This document shows positions 59,301-64,000 of a stretch of DNA of 64,000 bases, one piece after another. Position numbers and translations under genes: made by a program. The notes under the pieces were generated by a model, which made no database searches, was not told where the DNA came from, and saw only the letters and a list, made by a program, of their open reading frames with translations. Every line of letters starts with the position of its first letter. Positions within the stretch are counted from its first letter, which is position 1. This DNA is from Leptoclinus maculatus (taxonomy: Eukaryota > Chordata > Actinopteri > Perciformes > Stichaeidae). The stretch spans positions 3,608,101 to 3,672,100 of the forward strand of contig JAVDOI010000011.1 of assembly GCA_032191485.1 (NCBI GenBank), given 5' to 3'.

Positions 59301-60377
59301 TGATGCCAGCGGCGCTGACAGCCGATCTATCCGTCTACCGTTCAAGTGCAGATCAGCTCAGGCCTCCGAGTGTCTGCTGGAGCTGCCGGCTGCTTCCAGC
59401 ACCACGGACAGCACCACCAGCTGCAGCGCTAAATGAACCAGGAGGGTCAAACCAGTACTTCAGCTGGTGAGGCAAAACAATTAAAAATAACACTTACTAC
59501 GCCCAACAATATCAAGTGTATTCTTCTAATCACGTTCTGCTTTGAAGCATCTCTTTTTTAAGCATCGCGTATGATAACGTTACGAGGGTTTAAGCAGCTC
59601 CTATGAGGTTAAGAGGTGGGGTAACTGAATTTAGGGCAGCTTCCTCTCTGCACACATGACATCACCTCGCATCAAACCACTCGGATTTATTTCTTCTTCT
59701 TCTCTCCAATGCAAAAGACACCTGGCGTCATTCATTTTATGGGCACATCTTAGGGATCTAGAATCAAATATTGTCATCTCAGTGCGTCGTAAAACATAAC
59801 GAGGGCAGACACGTCGGTCGTTAAACACGCGCGCACACACACATGTGCACCGCTGGATGTGTGTGCGCCTCAAACCAAAGGAAAGAAAATATCACTACAT
59901 CTGTACAGGCATCAATACGTAGCCTATAATGTGTATTTACATGATTATTAGCGACATATTGACCTGGAAGTTTCACTTCTTATGAACTATTTTATAACCC
60001 ATTATTTTACGAGAACGGTCTAGGCCTATAAGATCAATACGGTCCTTAAAATTCGGGGCGCGTGTGTCTGCGCGCGTGAGTGACAGCAAGCACATGGCGG
60101 CCGTTTCTAGTACAACACACTGACACACATCGGAGGCTCGACACGGCAACGAGCCCGGTTTCTTCTCGTGGAGGCTCGATAGAAATCCGATGCACACCCA
60201 TTATACGGCCGGTAATCATATATAGTGGGTCATAAACGAGGGAGAGAGAGAGAGAGAGAGAAAGGAAGAAAGGTGGAGAGAAGACGTTGCAACGTTGCAC
60301 GTCGATAGGCTACTTACCGGGGTTCTCTCTTGCTGGCTCGGGACTCCATTGCTGTCCGATGCTGCTAATGGTTTCAT
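32823..60377 (-). CDS. rapgef2: rapgef2 (PDZ-GEF1), Rap1/Rap2 guanine-nucleotide exchange factor; 24 coding exons
   Basis: The protein exchanges GDP for GTP on Rap1/Rap2 at membranes and cell junctions. It supports integrin and cadherin adhesion and neuronal migration (known for the family). Twenty-four exons joined by GT-AG junctions with agreeing phases give 1,474 residues. By approximate residue: cyclic-nucleotide-binding-like domain 122-245, RasGEF N-terminal (REM) 262-375, PDZ 378-462, Ras-association 607-693, CDC25 RasGEF 712-940, then a Ser/Pro-rich tail with DSGRGS (1231-1236), PPGY (1380-1383), PPDY (1413-1416) and C-terminal VSAV. The start MKPLA and the VSAV end match human RAPGEF2 as I remember it. 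RAPGEF6 differs by having an extra N-terminal cyclic-nucleotide domain. The start codon has A at -3. Which teleost copy (a or b) this is remains undecided. Optional microexons at 50,059-50,085 and 41,539-41,553 are not counted. Confidence 0.97.
32849..34028 (-). other. rapgef2 intron 23 (1.2 kb)
   Basis: Phase 1 intron before the terminal exon. Holds the MITE-like repeat (33,137-33,300) and a G12 run near 33,863. A weak 24-nt in-frame segment at 33,898-33,921 was not called as an exon. Confidence 0.75.
33137..33300 (+). mobile_element. short MITE-like fish repeat in rapgef2 intron 23
   Basis: Contains ggtgccatctagtggcgagg, then ttgtagattgcaaccaactg, and ends with aatgctacacactggccctt taaag. 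The start and end match a widespread fish repeat with internal deletion. The start carries a CTCF-like word (33,152-33,167). Confidence 0.65.
34029..34328 (-). CDS. rapgef2: rapgef2 coding exon 23 (residues 1367-1466), PPxY motifs
   Basis: Encodes [16 protein letters not shown] (PPGY, 1380-1383), [16 protein letters not shown] (PPDY, 1413-1416), a Gln/Ala stretch and an acidic end (EHEAEEEEE). PPxY motifs bind WW domains, for example of Nedd4-type ligases (known for the family). Donor gtgagtcc; the open frame continues about 27 codons into the intron but lacks the conserved C-terminus. Confidence 0.95.
34590..34800 (+). mobile_element. third copy of the TIR-type repeat, in rapgef2 intron 22
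   Basis: Contains ttagcataaagactggaaac, then ccgcctaccaacaggctcta, agcccactaattaacaag and ttatatcttgattgtttaat, in the usual order for this family. It lies between exons 22 and 23 and does not touch splice sites. Confidence 0.8.
34896..35425 (-). CDS. rapgef2: rapgef2 coding exon 22 (residues 1190-1366), degron and low-complexity region
   Basis: The largest coding exon. DSGRGS at residues 1231-1236 fits the beta-TrCP degron DSGxxS known from this protein. It is followed by [15 protein letters not shown] run of eight Gly and a Ser-rich run flank a segment about thirty residues shorter than in human. Conserved [20 protein letters not shown] follows. Acceptor catag, donor gtgag. Confidence 0.95.
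35520..35721 (-). CDS. rapgef2: rapgef2 coding exon 21 (residues 1123-1189)
   Basis: Encodes [37 protein letters not shown] and [15 protein letters not shown]. The [13 protein letters not shown] block is conserved in RAPGEF2/6. Acceptor tccag, donor gtagga. Confidence 0.95.
35722..36320 (-). other. rapgef2 intron 20 (0.6 kb)
   Basis: Phase 1 intron with a second CTCF-like word, ccaccaggtggca, at 36,233-36,246. Confidence 0.75.
36321..36470 (-). CDS. rapgef2: rapgef2 coding exon 20 (residues 1073-1122)
   Basis: Encodes [17 protein letters not shown], then [19 protein letters not shown] and SSPKK, a Ser/Pro-rich stretch with several possible proline-directed phosphorylation sites. Acceptor cacag, donor gtaag. 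Confidence 0.95.
36471..37049 (-). other. rapgef2 intron 19 (0.58 kb)
   Basis: Phase 1 intron with a C16 run and a CTCF-like word at 36,605-36,621 (cctctaggtggcagcac). Confidence 0.75.
36524..36539. repeat. poly-C tract (16 C) in rapgef2 intron 19
   Basis: Homopolymer about 55 bases upstream, in transcript sense, of the acceptor of exon 20. Reads as a G run in the pre-mRNA. Confidence 0.95.
37050..37217 (-). CDS. rapgef2: rapgef2 coding exon 19 (residues 1017-1072)
   Basis: Encodes [16 protein letters not shown] through [19 protein letters not shown] and LPPFG. The block [22 protein letters not shown] is conserved with the human protein; the Gln-rich part before it is shorter here. Acceptor actcag, donor gtaag. 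Confidence 0.94.
37439..37662 (-). CDS. rapgef2: rapgef2 coding exon 18 (residues 942-1016)
   Basis: Encodes [19 protein letters not shown], then [20 protein letters not shown] and [12 protein letters not shown]. The KKRVRRSS patch is basic and resembles a phosphorylation or nuclear-localisation site (inference). Donor gtgag, acceptor accag. Confidence 0.96.
37663..39030 (-). other. rapgef2 intron 17 (1.4 kb)
   Basis: Phase 2 intron downstream of the microexon. Contains the 22-base tandem repeat (38,315-38,446), a poly-A run near 38,263-38,280 and another near 38,969-38,982. Confidence 0.75.
38315..38446. repeat. six-unit tandem repeat of about 22 bases in rapgef2 intron 17
   Basis: Successive units end in taatta, taattg or similar at a spacing of 21-22 bases, for example cgagattaagatctcataat, then cgagatacagatcttgtaat, then caagacggctttttcataat. 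Each unit is itself partly palindromic around ATAATTA. It resembles a dispersed fish repeat, but the regular period is clear. Confidence 0.75.
39031..39054 (-). CDS. rapgef2: rapgef2 coding exon 17, 24-nt microexon (residues 934-941)
   Basis: A 24-nt exon adding KKKWRSLG just after the catalytic domain. Acceptor ctag, donor gtaag. Skipping it keeps the frame: exon 16 would join exon 18 to read RTRSLSQ. The human RAPGEF2 sequence I remember includes these residues, and RAPGEF6 reads like the skipped form, so alternative use is likely. Confidence 0.88.
39055..39485 (-). other. rapgef2 intron 16 (0.43 kb)
   Basis: Phase 2 intron upstream of the 24-nt exon 17. Its acceptor end has only a short pyrimidine tract (ccctctag), typical of a regulated microexon. 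No repeats recognised. Confidence 0.75.
39486..39609 (-). CDS. rapgef2: rapgef2 coding exon 16 (residues 893-933), end of CDC25 domain
   Basis: Encodes [19 protein letters not shown], then [19 protein letters not shown], the last helices of the catalytic domain. Acceptor ctcag, donor gtaag. It ends with two bases of an Arg codon that can be completed by exon 17 or, equally, by exon 18. Confidence 0.96.
39905..40116 (-). CDS. rapgef2: rapgef2 coding exon 15 (residues 822-892), CDC25 RasGEF domain second half
   Basis: Encodes [34 protein letters not shown] and [20 protein letters not shown]. The PxxPxxxxxxKDL(T)F block is the helical hairpin region that opens the Rap nucleotide site. Donor gtag, acceptor cacag. 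Confidence 0.98.
40236..40619 (-). CDS. rapgef2: rapgef2 coding exon 14 (residues 694-821), CDC25 RasGEF domain first half
   Basis: The second-largest coding exon: [51 protein letters not shown] and [19 protein letters not shown]. These are the hallmark blocks of the CDC25 catalytic domain, including the conserved [10 protein letters not shown] and KHFI..A..C...KNFNSM motifs. Donor gtgag, acceptor cttcag. Confidence 0.98.
40684..40850. mobile_element. fragments of two fish repeats in rapgef2 intron 13
   Basis: First, aataattgttaattgcagct resembles the end of a common fish repeat, also seen near 62,040 and 16,120. Then tttgacctttattaaaccag, gattgtctctttagaagtcc and tggcaaaatt match, in degraded form, a very common fish element. 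Both fill most of the 294-base intron. Confidence 0.55.
40914..41154 (-). CDS. rapgef2: rapgef2 coding exon 13 (residues 614-693), Ras-association domain
   Basis: Encodes the ubiquitin-like Ras-association domain: [45 protein letters not shown] and DRIQLSG. Acceptor atccccag, donor gtaatt. Binding of Rap-GTP here gives positive feedback in this family (known). Confidence 0.97.
41155..41780 (-). other. rapgef2 intron 12 (0.63 kb)
   Basis: Phase 1 intron that contains the candidate 15-nt microexon at 41,539-41,553, close to its middle. Confidence 0.75.
41539..41553 (-). CDS. rapgef2: candidate optional 15-nt microexon of rapgef2
   Basis: A 15-nt segment lies between a pyrimidine-rich acceptor (tttgtgttcttccag) and a near-consensus donor (A then gtgagtat). 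It lies in intron 12 between exons split in phase 1. Inclusion keeps the frame and changes QP-D-LSDQ to QP-VPVIPN-LSDQ, adding five residues just before the Ras-association domain. A UGC lies 27-29 nt upstream, as in many neural microexons. Predicted from splice signals and frame only. Confidence 0.5.
41781..41938 (-). CDS. rapgef2: rapgef2 coding exon 12 (residues 561-613), linker
   Basis: Carries [10 protein letters not shown] and [18 protein letters not shown], both strongly conserved in RAPGEF2/6. Acceptor ccatag, donor gtgcgt. It ends with one base of a split codon, so joining directly to exon 13 gives QPDLSDQ. Confidence 0.95.
41939..42837 (-). other. rapgef2 intron 11 (0.9 kb)
   Basis: Phase 2 intron, A/T-rich, without repeats that I recognise. 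Confidence 0.75.
42838..43114 (-). CDS. rapgef2: rapgef2 coding exon 11 (residues 469-560), PDZ-RA linker
   Basis: Encodes VFKELLTR, an unusual His/Asp/Glu-rich stretch ([14 protein letters not shown]), [19 protein letters not shown] and a basic end with [12 protein letters not shown] and SILPPKPY. The acidic insert is about ten residues longer than the corresponding human segment as remembered. Donor gtaatg; a split Asn codon is completed by exon 12. Confidence 0.95.
43240..43348 (-). CDS. rapgef2: rapgef2 coding exon 10 (residues 433-468), PDZ domain second part
   Basis: Thirty-six codons plus one base, [14 protein letters not shown] then [14 protein letters not shown], the last strands of the PDZ domain. 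Acceptor ctgcag, donor gtaaag. The split codon restores Val with exon 11, giving the conserved VFKELLTR. Confidence 0.95.
43349..44515 (-). other. rapgef2 intron 9 (1.2 kb)
   Basis: Phase 0 intron inside the PDZ domain. A 131-codon minus-strand open frame at 43,847-44,242 has no known motif and no fitting splice sites. I see no extra exon. Confidence 0.75.
44516..44719 (-). CDS. rapgef2: rapgef2 coding exon 9 (residues 365-432), PDZ domain first part
   Basis: Sixty-eight codons, [18 protein letters not shown] through GLKRGDQ, phase 0 on both sides. The carboxylate-binding loop of the PDZ domain is in [17 protein letters not shown], with [14 protein letters not shown] behind it. It reads GFRI where the human PDZ, as remembered, has GFGI. 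Confidence 0.96.
44826..44933 (-). CDS. rapgef2: rapgef2 coding exon 8 (residues 329-364), end of REM domain
   Basis: Thirty-six codons, [20 protein letters not shown] through FEENLEKE-like residues, phase 0 on both sides. The conserved [10 protein letters not shown] motif of the REM domain is intact. Donor gtaag, acceptor ctgcag. Confidence 0.96.
45126..45290 (-). CDS. rapgef2: rapgef2 coding exon 7 (residues 274-328), REM domain
   Basis: Fifty-five codons, [15 protein letters not shown] through DPSLRDK, including the RasGEF N-terminal motif [12 protein letters not shown]. Phase 0 on both sides; acceptor ending cctcag, donor gtagg. Confidence 0.97.
45419..45448. repeat. poly-T tract (30 T) in rapgef2 intron 6
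   Basis: Reads as A30 in the pre-mRNA, starting 25 bases after the exon 6 donor inside a 183-base intron. Possibly the tail of a small retroposed insert, though no body is recognisable. Confidence 0.95.
45474..45626 (-). CDS. rapgef2: rapgef2 coding exon 6 (residues 223-273), end of cNBD-like domain and start of REM
   Basis: Fifty-one codons from [10 protein letters not shown] to [11 protein letters not shown], phase 0 on both sides. Residue 233 is Cys where the human protein, as remembered, has Arg (DYCCILNQ versus DYCRILNQ). The donor gtgac is followed 25 nt later by a 30-nt A run on the coding strand. Confidence 0.96.
45627..46295 (-). other. rapgef2 intron 5 (0.67 kb)
   Basis: Phase 0 intron with the telomere-like words at 46,186-46,257 close to its donor end. 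Confidence 0.75.
46186..46257. repeat. short telomere-like taaccc stretches in rapgef2 intron 5
   Basis: Two clusters of ctaaccct/ctaacccc words: 46,186-46,214 mixes taaccctc and taaccc units, and 46,243-46,257 has two more. They are too short and imperfect to be a real telomere and look like an interstitial remnant. Confidence 0.7.
46296..46454 (-). CDS. rapgef2: rapgef2 coding exon 5 (residues 170-222), cNBD-like core
   Basis: Fifty-three codons, phase 0 on both sides, from [14 protein letters not shown] to KTKVDDCQ. It carries the MGNSFGVSP loop, which replaces the usual phosphate-binding cassette of true cAMP receptors. That fits the family's weak or absent cAMP binding. Acceptor gtccag, donor gtagg. 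Confidence 0.97.
46455..47273 (-). other. rapgef2 intron 4 (0.8 kb)
   Basis: Phase 0 intron that starts inside a (GT)n run. Otherwise A/T-rich and featureless. Confidence 0.75.
47255..47273. repeat. (CA)n at the donor site of rapgef2 exon 4
   Basis: Nineteen bases of CA on the plus strand form the exon 4 donor itself. In the transcript the exon ends GAG and the intron begins gtgtgtgtgt. Confidence 0.97.
47274..47410 (-). CDS. rapgef2: rapgef2 coding exon 4 (residues 124-169), start of cNBD-like domain
   Basis: Encodes [19 protein letters not shown] through [15 protein letters not shown], the first half of the cyclic-nucleotide-binding-like fold. It begins in phase 1 and ends in phase 0. The donor is the first GT of a 19-nt (GT)n tract, so the splice site sits inside a microsatellite. 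Confidence 0.97.
47411..49041 (-). other. rapgef2 intron 3 (1.6 kb)
   Basis: Phase 1 intron. C-rich and G-rich words near 48,360-48,400 and 48,580-48,605 are the only notable features. No further exon seen. Confidence 0.75.
49042..49219 (-). CDS. rapgef2: rapgef2 coding exon 3 (residues 65-123), acidic linker
   Basis: Encodes the acidic segment before the cyclic-nucleotide-like domain ([16 protein letters not shown], a run of D/E, then [18 protein letters not shown]). Acceptor ctttgcag, donor gtgag; it ends with one base of a split codon. Confidence 0.96.
49513..49542. repeat. (CA)n microsatellite in rapgef2 intron 2
   Basis: About 30 bases of CA, 290 bases upstream, in transcript sense, of the exon 3 acceptor. 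A G-rich run at 49,289-49,303 lies closer to the acceptor. Confidence 0.95.
50059..50085 (-). CDS. rapgef2: candidate optional 27-nt microexon of rapgef2
   Basis: A 27-nt segment (KLQAEHQIA) lies in intron 2 between a strong pyrimidine-rich acceptor (cttctctttccattaag) and a strong donor (GCG then gtaagaag). Exons 2 and 3 meet in phase 0, so inclusion adds nine residues between DIYQ and ATENEP with no stop. I do not recall it in the reference human protein. Predicted from splice signals and frame only. Confidence 0.5.
52077..52111. repeat. (CA)n microsatellite in rapgef2 intron 2
   Basis: About 35 bases of CA, with shorter CA runs at 52,180-52,201. Confidence 0.95.
53033..53160 (-). mobile_element. 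3' end of a non-LTR retrotransposon next to rapgef2 exon 2
   Basis: Reading the minus strand, the segment ends in ccccttgcgggattaataaa, then gtaactatctatc. This resembles a very common fish LINE 3' tail with a short (TATC)n end. The upstream limit is uncertain and could lie only a few bases from the exon 2 donor at 53,165. Family not assigned. Confidence 0.5.
53166..53297 (-). CDS. rapgef2: rapgef2 coding exon 2 (residues 21-64)
   Basis: Encodes 44 residues, from [10 protein letters not shown] to SSLSDIYQ, a stretch strongly conserved across RAPGEF2/6. Phase 0 on both sides; donor gtaag. The acceptor is unusual: the tract before the AG is a run of about 21 TG units rather than pyrimidines. 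Confidence 0.97.
53305..53346. repeat. (CA)21 at the acceptor site of rapgef2 exon 2
   Basis: Forty-two bases of CA on the plus strand. In the transcript this is a (UG)21 run ending seven bases before the exon, followed only by cgtgcag, so it takes the place of the polypyrimidine tract. Confidence 0.97.
54208..54223. repeat. poly-G tract (16 G) in rapgef2 intron 1
   Basis: Homopolymer; a possible assembly or sequencing weak point. Confidence 0.95.
60241..60261. repeat. (GA)n tract in rapgef2 intron 1
   Basis: A GA run about 55 bases downstream, in transcript sense, of the exon 1 donor. Reads as (UC)n in the pre-mRNA, the sequence type bound by PTB proteins (known). Confidence 0.9.
60318..60377 (-). 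CDS. rapgef2: rapgef2 coding exon 1 (residues 1-20)
   Basis: Twenty codons start at the ATG on 60,375-60,377 ([11 protein letters not shown], then QQER), followed by a gtaag donor at 60,313-60,317, phase 0. The start agrees with the short-form N-terminus of human RAPGEF2 (MKPLA, then QQEK). The exon continues upstream as 5' UTR. A 12-codon upstream ORF ends on the start codon itself. Confidence 0.92.
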
Positions 60378-60412
60378 AATGAAAAAATGTTCACCGGGCT
60401 AAAATCTAACAT
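60374..60412 (-). promoter_or_regulatory. 12-codon uORF whose stop overlaps the rapgef2 start codon
   Basis: An upstream ATG opens [12 protein letters not shown] and stops at a TGA that shares two bases with the main ATG (ATGA overlap). A second short uORF (MGVCAVA) lies just upstream, about 60,426-60,449. If both lie in the mRNA, they should reduce or gate translation of the main frame. This assumes the 5' UTR is unspliced here. Confidence 0.6.
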
Positions 60413-60997
60413 CCCCGGACCTGCTCTATGCTACAGCACAGACCCCCATCCTCTCTCCCCTCCCTTCGGCTGCACCGTCTCTCTGGCAGCAGGCGGCGGC
60501 TTGACAGTTTGGGGAGTATCCGCTGTCTCCTGGCCTGATTAGACTCTCCAACAACCAACACCAGCTTCTGCGTTTATTGCAGCCTCCCCGCTGCTTGCCA
60601 CAGAAATATCTTAAAACCACAGAGGGAGAGGAGGAGGAAGAGAGTGTGGGGGGGGGGAAATATCCTTTTATCCAAGCGAAGACGAGCCAGCTTTCTCTCT
60701 CTCTCTCTCTCTCTGCGCGCACTTGACAATCACATCTCCAGTCGGAGACCAGCGGCGCGCCGATAATAAAGCAGAAAAAAGAAAAAAGATGAGAAAAATG
60801 GCTGACAACACTTTCACTCACGTTTGCTCCCTCCGCCTACCTTCTCTCTCTCTCTCTCTCTCTCTCCCGTTCCCGCAAGCTAAATCTACACACACAGGAA
60901 AGCACGCGCGAACACAAACGCCTTTATGCACCATCCATTACATTATTTGAAGACCGAGACGCCTGCAGCCTCCACCGAGGTACTGTACGTTAAAGCC
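60378..60997 (-). promoter_or_regulatory. probable rapgef2 5' UTR and promoter-proximal region
   Basis: Sequence upstream of the start codon is relatively rich in CpG and holds cggcgcgccg, gcgcgcac and (CT)n tracts at 60,693-60,714 and 60,843-60,866. No clear TATA box is visible. The transcription start cannot be placed, and the region runs into the assembly gap. Type and extent are inferred from position and composition. Confidence 0.5.
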
Positions 60998-61197
60998 NNN
61001 NNNNNNNNNNNNNNNNNNNNNNNNNNNNNNNNNNNNNNNNNNNNNNNNNNNNNNNNNNNNNNNNNNNNNNNNNNNNNNNNNNNNNNNNNNNNNNNNNNNN
61101 NNNNNNNNNNNNNNNNNNNNNNNNNNNNNNNNNNNNNNNNNNNNNNNNNNNNNNNNNNNNNNNNNNNNNNNNNNNNNNNNNNNNNNNNNNNNNNNNN
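60998..61197. other. assembly gap (200 N)
   Basis: Two hundred unknown bases. A (GT)n run begins immediately after the gap, and (CT)n tracts lie within about 130 bases before it. The exact round length suggests a placeholder, so the true distance may differ. Confidence 1.
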
Positions 61198-61199
61198 AG

Positions 61200-61202
<3 letters not shown>

Positions 61203-61238
<36 letters not shown>

Positions 61239-61347
61239 CCACTTCACCTTCTCTCAGCTGTAGTACAATGAGCAGCAGCGTCACCAACAAACAAACACGC
61301 AAACACACCACTGCTTTGTGGGAGCAGGAGGGGAAAAATATATGCGC

Positions 61348-61419
<72 letters not shown>
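61203..61419. repeat. two (GT)n microsatellites next to the assembly gap
   Basis: GT runs at 61,203-61,232 and 61,350-61,419 (about 70 bases, the longest in the window). They probably explain the gap. Confidence 0.97.
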
Positions 61420-61420
<1 letters not shown>

Positions 61421-61929
61421 CAGGTGGCTGGCCGTGCCTCTAGAGACTCTGGATATTGGATCCACAGACGGTCCCATACATATATATGAAGGTCTCCTGA
61501 CAGACTGAGATACGAGGACGGCACTTTAAATGACTGAAGGACATCACAGAGAACAATGGAGGGGTTTAAAGGCCACCCAAGACAATAAAAACGAGACGTG
61601 CTGCAGTTCATATCCACATTGCAAAAAAATAAATATATTAATTCAGTTCACAACCAAGACACAAAGGACGTAATATTACCAACCAGAGCTGCCAAAATGT
61701 ACACATTATAGCACGCTTCACCAAGAAGCATCGCGCCTCAAAAAGTGGTTGTTTTCTCGCTGTTTTTCTGACATGTTGACGCTGTCGATCATTTCCTGCC
61801 GTCTTGTTTTATTAGTGTTATTTTCTTGTCTTTTGCGTTTGAAAAATAAAAGACAGAACAAGTCAATTCTTTTGAGTACAATATGAAGCTGCAATACTTT
61901 GTAGAAACTACTACAACTATGATTGATGA

Positions 61930-62055
61930 ATTGTTATTCATTGAGCAGAAATGCCAACAATTCACTGATCTATGCTGTTGGTTGATTTTTGAGCTTTTGT
62001 TTTATAATAAAATAAAATAGAGAACGATTGTGAAAATAATTAGTTGCAGCTCTAC
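61930..62055. mobile_element. fragment of a dispersed fish repeat
   Basis: Ends in acgattgtgaaaataattag, then ttgcagctcta, a common fish repeat terminus that also appears near 16,086-16,142 and 40,684-40,722. Family not assigned. Confidence 0.5.
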
Positions 62056-62450
62056 ACTAATCATCAACAAGAACCATGATGCTGAGCCAATTCGGGTCAA
62101 AATTGTGCACAAAATTGTACCAACACAAGTAACATATAAAAATAACAGCTAATCCAATAACCAATAAAGCATGAGACTCATTGTTGTTGCTGTACGCAGA
62201 CCACAGATGCTGGGTTTGTTATGCTAGGACAGACAATGCATAGAAAGCAGCGAACTGCTTACTGGTTTTGGAGCTGCTCCAGTCAGAGTAACGGGGAGCT
62301 GAGTGGGAGGAGGTGAGGGGGAGGGAAGCTGAAGACCCGGTATGACATCACCTCTCTTGCCCCGAGCCATGATGTAATGTATCACAACAACAAAAAAAAG
62401 CTCAGGTGGTTTGCTGTGCAGCCCGGTCATTAGCATCTCCAACAATCACC

Positions 62451-62474
62451 GGGGGGGGGGGGGGGGGGGGGGGG
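62451..62474. repeat. poly-G tract (24 G)
   Basis: The longest G homopolymer in the window, followed by ggtcgtgtctgggg. Intergenic or upstream of rapgef2. Confidence 0.95.
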
Positions 62475-64000
62475 TCGTGTCTGGGGAATATCAGACCTTC
62501 CTGCCCAACCCCCCCCCTCCTTTTACAGCGTTCTAGGAACAAACAAGCCAATTAATCATTTTTCTTACTGACTAATCACAAGCTAAATGTAAAAGGGAGC
62601 GAGGGGGCAGCGGAGCATCGATCGTACAGGGTCGTGACAGTGACGTGAAAAACGCCACTTGAGAATAACATTAATGCACTCGTGCTCGATAGCGGTGTGT
62701 GCTAAATGCATGAGGCGGAAGAGGGTGGGCGGGGCCTCGTCTGCCATTTGTAAACAGTCTGTGAACCCGGCGTGGCTGCTGCTGTTCAATGCATTCATGG
62801 GGTCGGCCATGTGATGGTGTTTTGCTTGCTGATGCGCAGCATTAGAGCCATAAAAACCTCATTACGCTGCTGGATGACAGAGTCACTATCTCGTGACACA
62901 CACACACACACACACAATGTTTCATCATACATGGCTAAATCTGCCATCTATCTCCTTTACTTCCTTAATTCAACGGTATCAGGCAGCAGCTCACATTTAA
63001 AGCATTCTGCGGATGATTTTCACTCAATATGACGTACAACCAGCAGAGCAAGATAAGATGTTTCTGCATTCAAATCATGACACAGCCGAGATAAAAACAG
63101 CCCTTCAGCATGATTTTATTGTTCACTTACAGTGATTAAAACGTACAGTTAGACAGATACTCCCAAAAAGCACCCTCAAGAAAATCCCATAAACAAGCCA
63201 ACAAACTCTCATCTCACATCTGGACCGCACCCAAAAGTCTGTGTACTGGAACTTTAATGTGCCTCTAACCCATACACATCTATCTCATCTCAAAGCATAT
63301 CTCACCAACAAAAAAAGAGACATCTTAGATCTCACTTGACTTGCAATGGGTGAGCAGGTCGTTTTCCTTAAGAAAACTCTCCCTCTCATAGACACACACG
63401 GGCTATTCTAGGATCAAAGTCAACATACTCTGATTCATTGAACCGTGTCCATCCTTAATGACTGAATTTGTTTGTAAGCCAACAGCAGAGGAAACGCAGC
63501 TCTGTGCATTAATCCTTGAAGTCGCTCCCATTACGACGGCTCTAAATAGAATTGTTAGGGACGAGAAAGATGATCTAATAAAGAGACGACGACGATTTCA
63601 TGGCTGCGGCAGCCCGAGGGATTATTTCATTTATCAAGCCGTTGTCACCTGCACGCTGCTCTGAAAGTAATTTGGCAGAAAGAAAACAGGCAGCCAGACA
63701 CGTTTAAAAGATTACACATGCAGAGTTCACAGAGGGTGAAACATCCGTCACGCCCGCCGCGCAAAGTGCATAAATCAGAAAAAAACAGCGAATGAAAAGA
63801 GAAGCTCTTGGAGAATAAGTGGCAAAGTAACATTGTTAAGTGAGTGAGAAGTTGATCAGAAACTAGAGGTTTCCGGTTCAGGTTATAGACTCACTGTGGA
63901 AGGTAATGAACTGGAAGTCGCTAACTATGGAATAATGTACGGGGGCGTGAAGGAGTCACCTTTGTGTTTCTTGCACACAACGTTCCCGTTTTCTCTCCTT

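Larger units (their letters stand above)
53298..60317 (-). other. rapgef2 intron 1 (7.0 kb)
   Basis: Phase 0 intron. Holds the (UG)21 acceptor tract, a G16 run, a TA run at 54,964-54,987, a C run near 55,972 and a GA run near the donor. A unique-looking block at 58,560-58,720 may be conserved non-coding sequence. No alternative first exon could be recognised. Confidence 0.8.
61420..64000. other. sequence upstream of rapgef2, no gene seen
   Basis: Contains a dispersed-repeat fragment (61,930-62,055), the G24 run, a CA run at 62,898-62,916 and unique-looking sequence. No exon of the longer RAPGEF2-type N-terminus (extra cyclic-nucleotide-like domain) could be recognised, so those exons, if present, lie outside the window. 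Confidence 0.6.

Noticed and set aside
60926..61489. Open frames spanning the assembly gap and GT repeats
   Set aside because: They consist of N and CA/GT repeat translation (Val-Cys or Thr-His runs) and are not genes.
63960..64000. Exon-like segment at the right edge, with a gtgactcc donor and codons reading NVVCKKHK
   Set aside because: Only about 35 bases are visible, the acceptor is unclear, and the residues match nothing I recognise with confidence.

Overview
This window is vertebrate nuclear DNA, almost certainly from a teleost fish and probably a percomorph. The signs are a compact but intron-rich gene with GT-AG splice sites, dense CA/GT, TA and GA microsatellites, long G or C homopolymers, and several interspersed repeats that I know from spiny-rayed fish genomes. 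There are no bacterial or viral features, no CRISPR array, and no tRNA or rRNA gene that I could recognise. Positions 60,998-61,197 are a 200-base assembly gap of N.

One protein-coding gene is supported, and its coding sequence lies wholly inside the window on the minus strand: rapgef2 (PDZ-GEF1), a guanine-nucleotide exchange factor for Rap1/Rap2. I rebuilt 24 coding exons from the start codon at 60,375-60,377 to the stop codon at 32,823-32,825. All junctions are GT-AG and all phases agree. The result is a 4,425-nt open frame of 1,474 residues, close to the roughly 1,500 residues of human RAPGEF2. Domain order is a short N-terminus, cyclic-nucleotide-binding-like domain, RasGEF N-terminal (REM) domain, PDZ, Ras-association, CDC25-type RasGEF, then a long Ser/Pro-rich tail with a DSGRGS degron motif, two PPxY motifs and a C-terminal VSAV PDZ ligand. 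Teleosts keep two copies of this gene; I cannot tell which copy this is.

Layout from left to right: 1-29.9 kb is intergenic sequence downstream of the gene. It holds no convincing exon but carries microsatellites, a decayed LINE reverse-transcriptase fragment (about 9.9-10.3 kb), a large inverted repeat (16.3-17.04 kb), several old fish repeats (20.4-20.8, 24.1-24.4 and 25.7-26.4 kb) and blocks that look like conserved non-coding elements. About 29.9-32.8 kb is the likely 3' UTR, 32.8-60.4 kb holds the coding exons and introns, and 60.4-61.0 kb is a CpG-containing 5' UTR/promoter region that runs into the gap. From 61.2 to 64.0 kb I see only non-coding sequence.

The most interesting signals are splicing-related. 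There is a 24-nt microexon in the main coding frame. Two further candidate microexons, of 27 nt and 15 nt, each preserve the frame and have good splice sites. Exon 2's acceptor and exon 4's donor are built directly on long (UG)n tracts. I found no wholly new biological system in this window.
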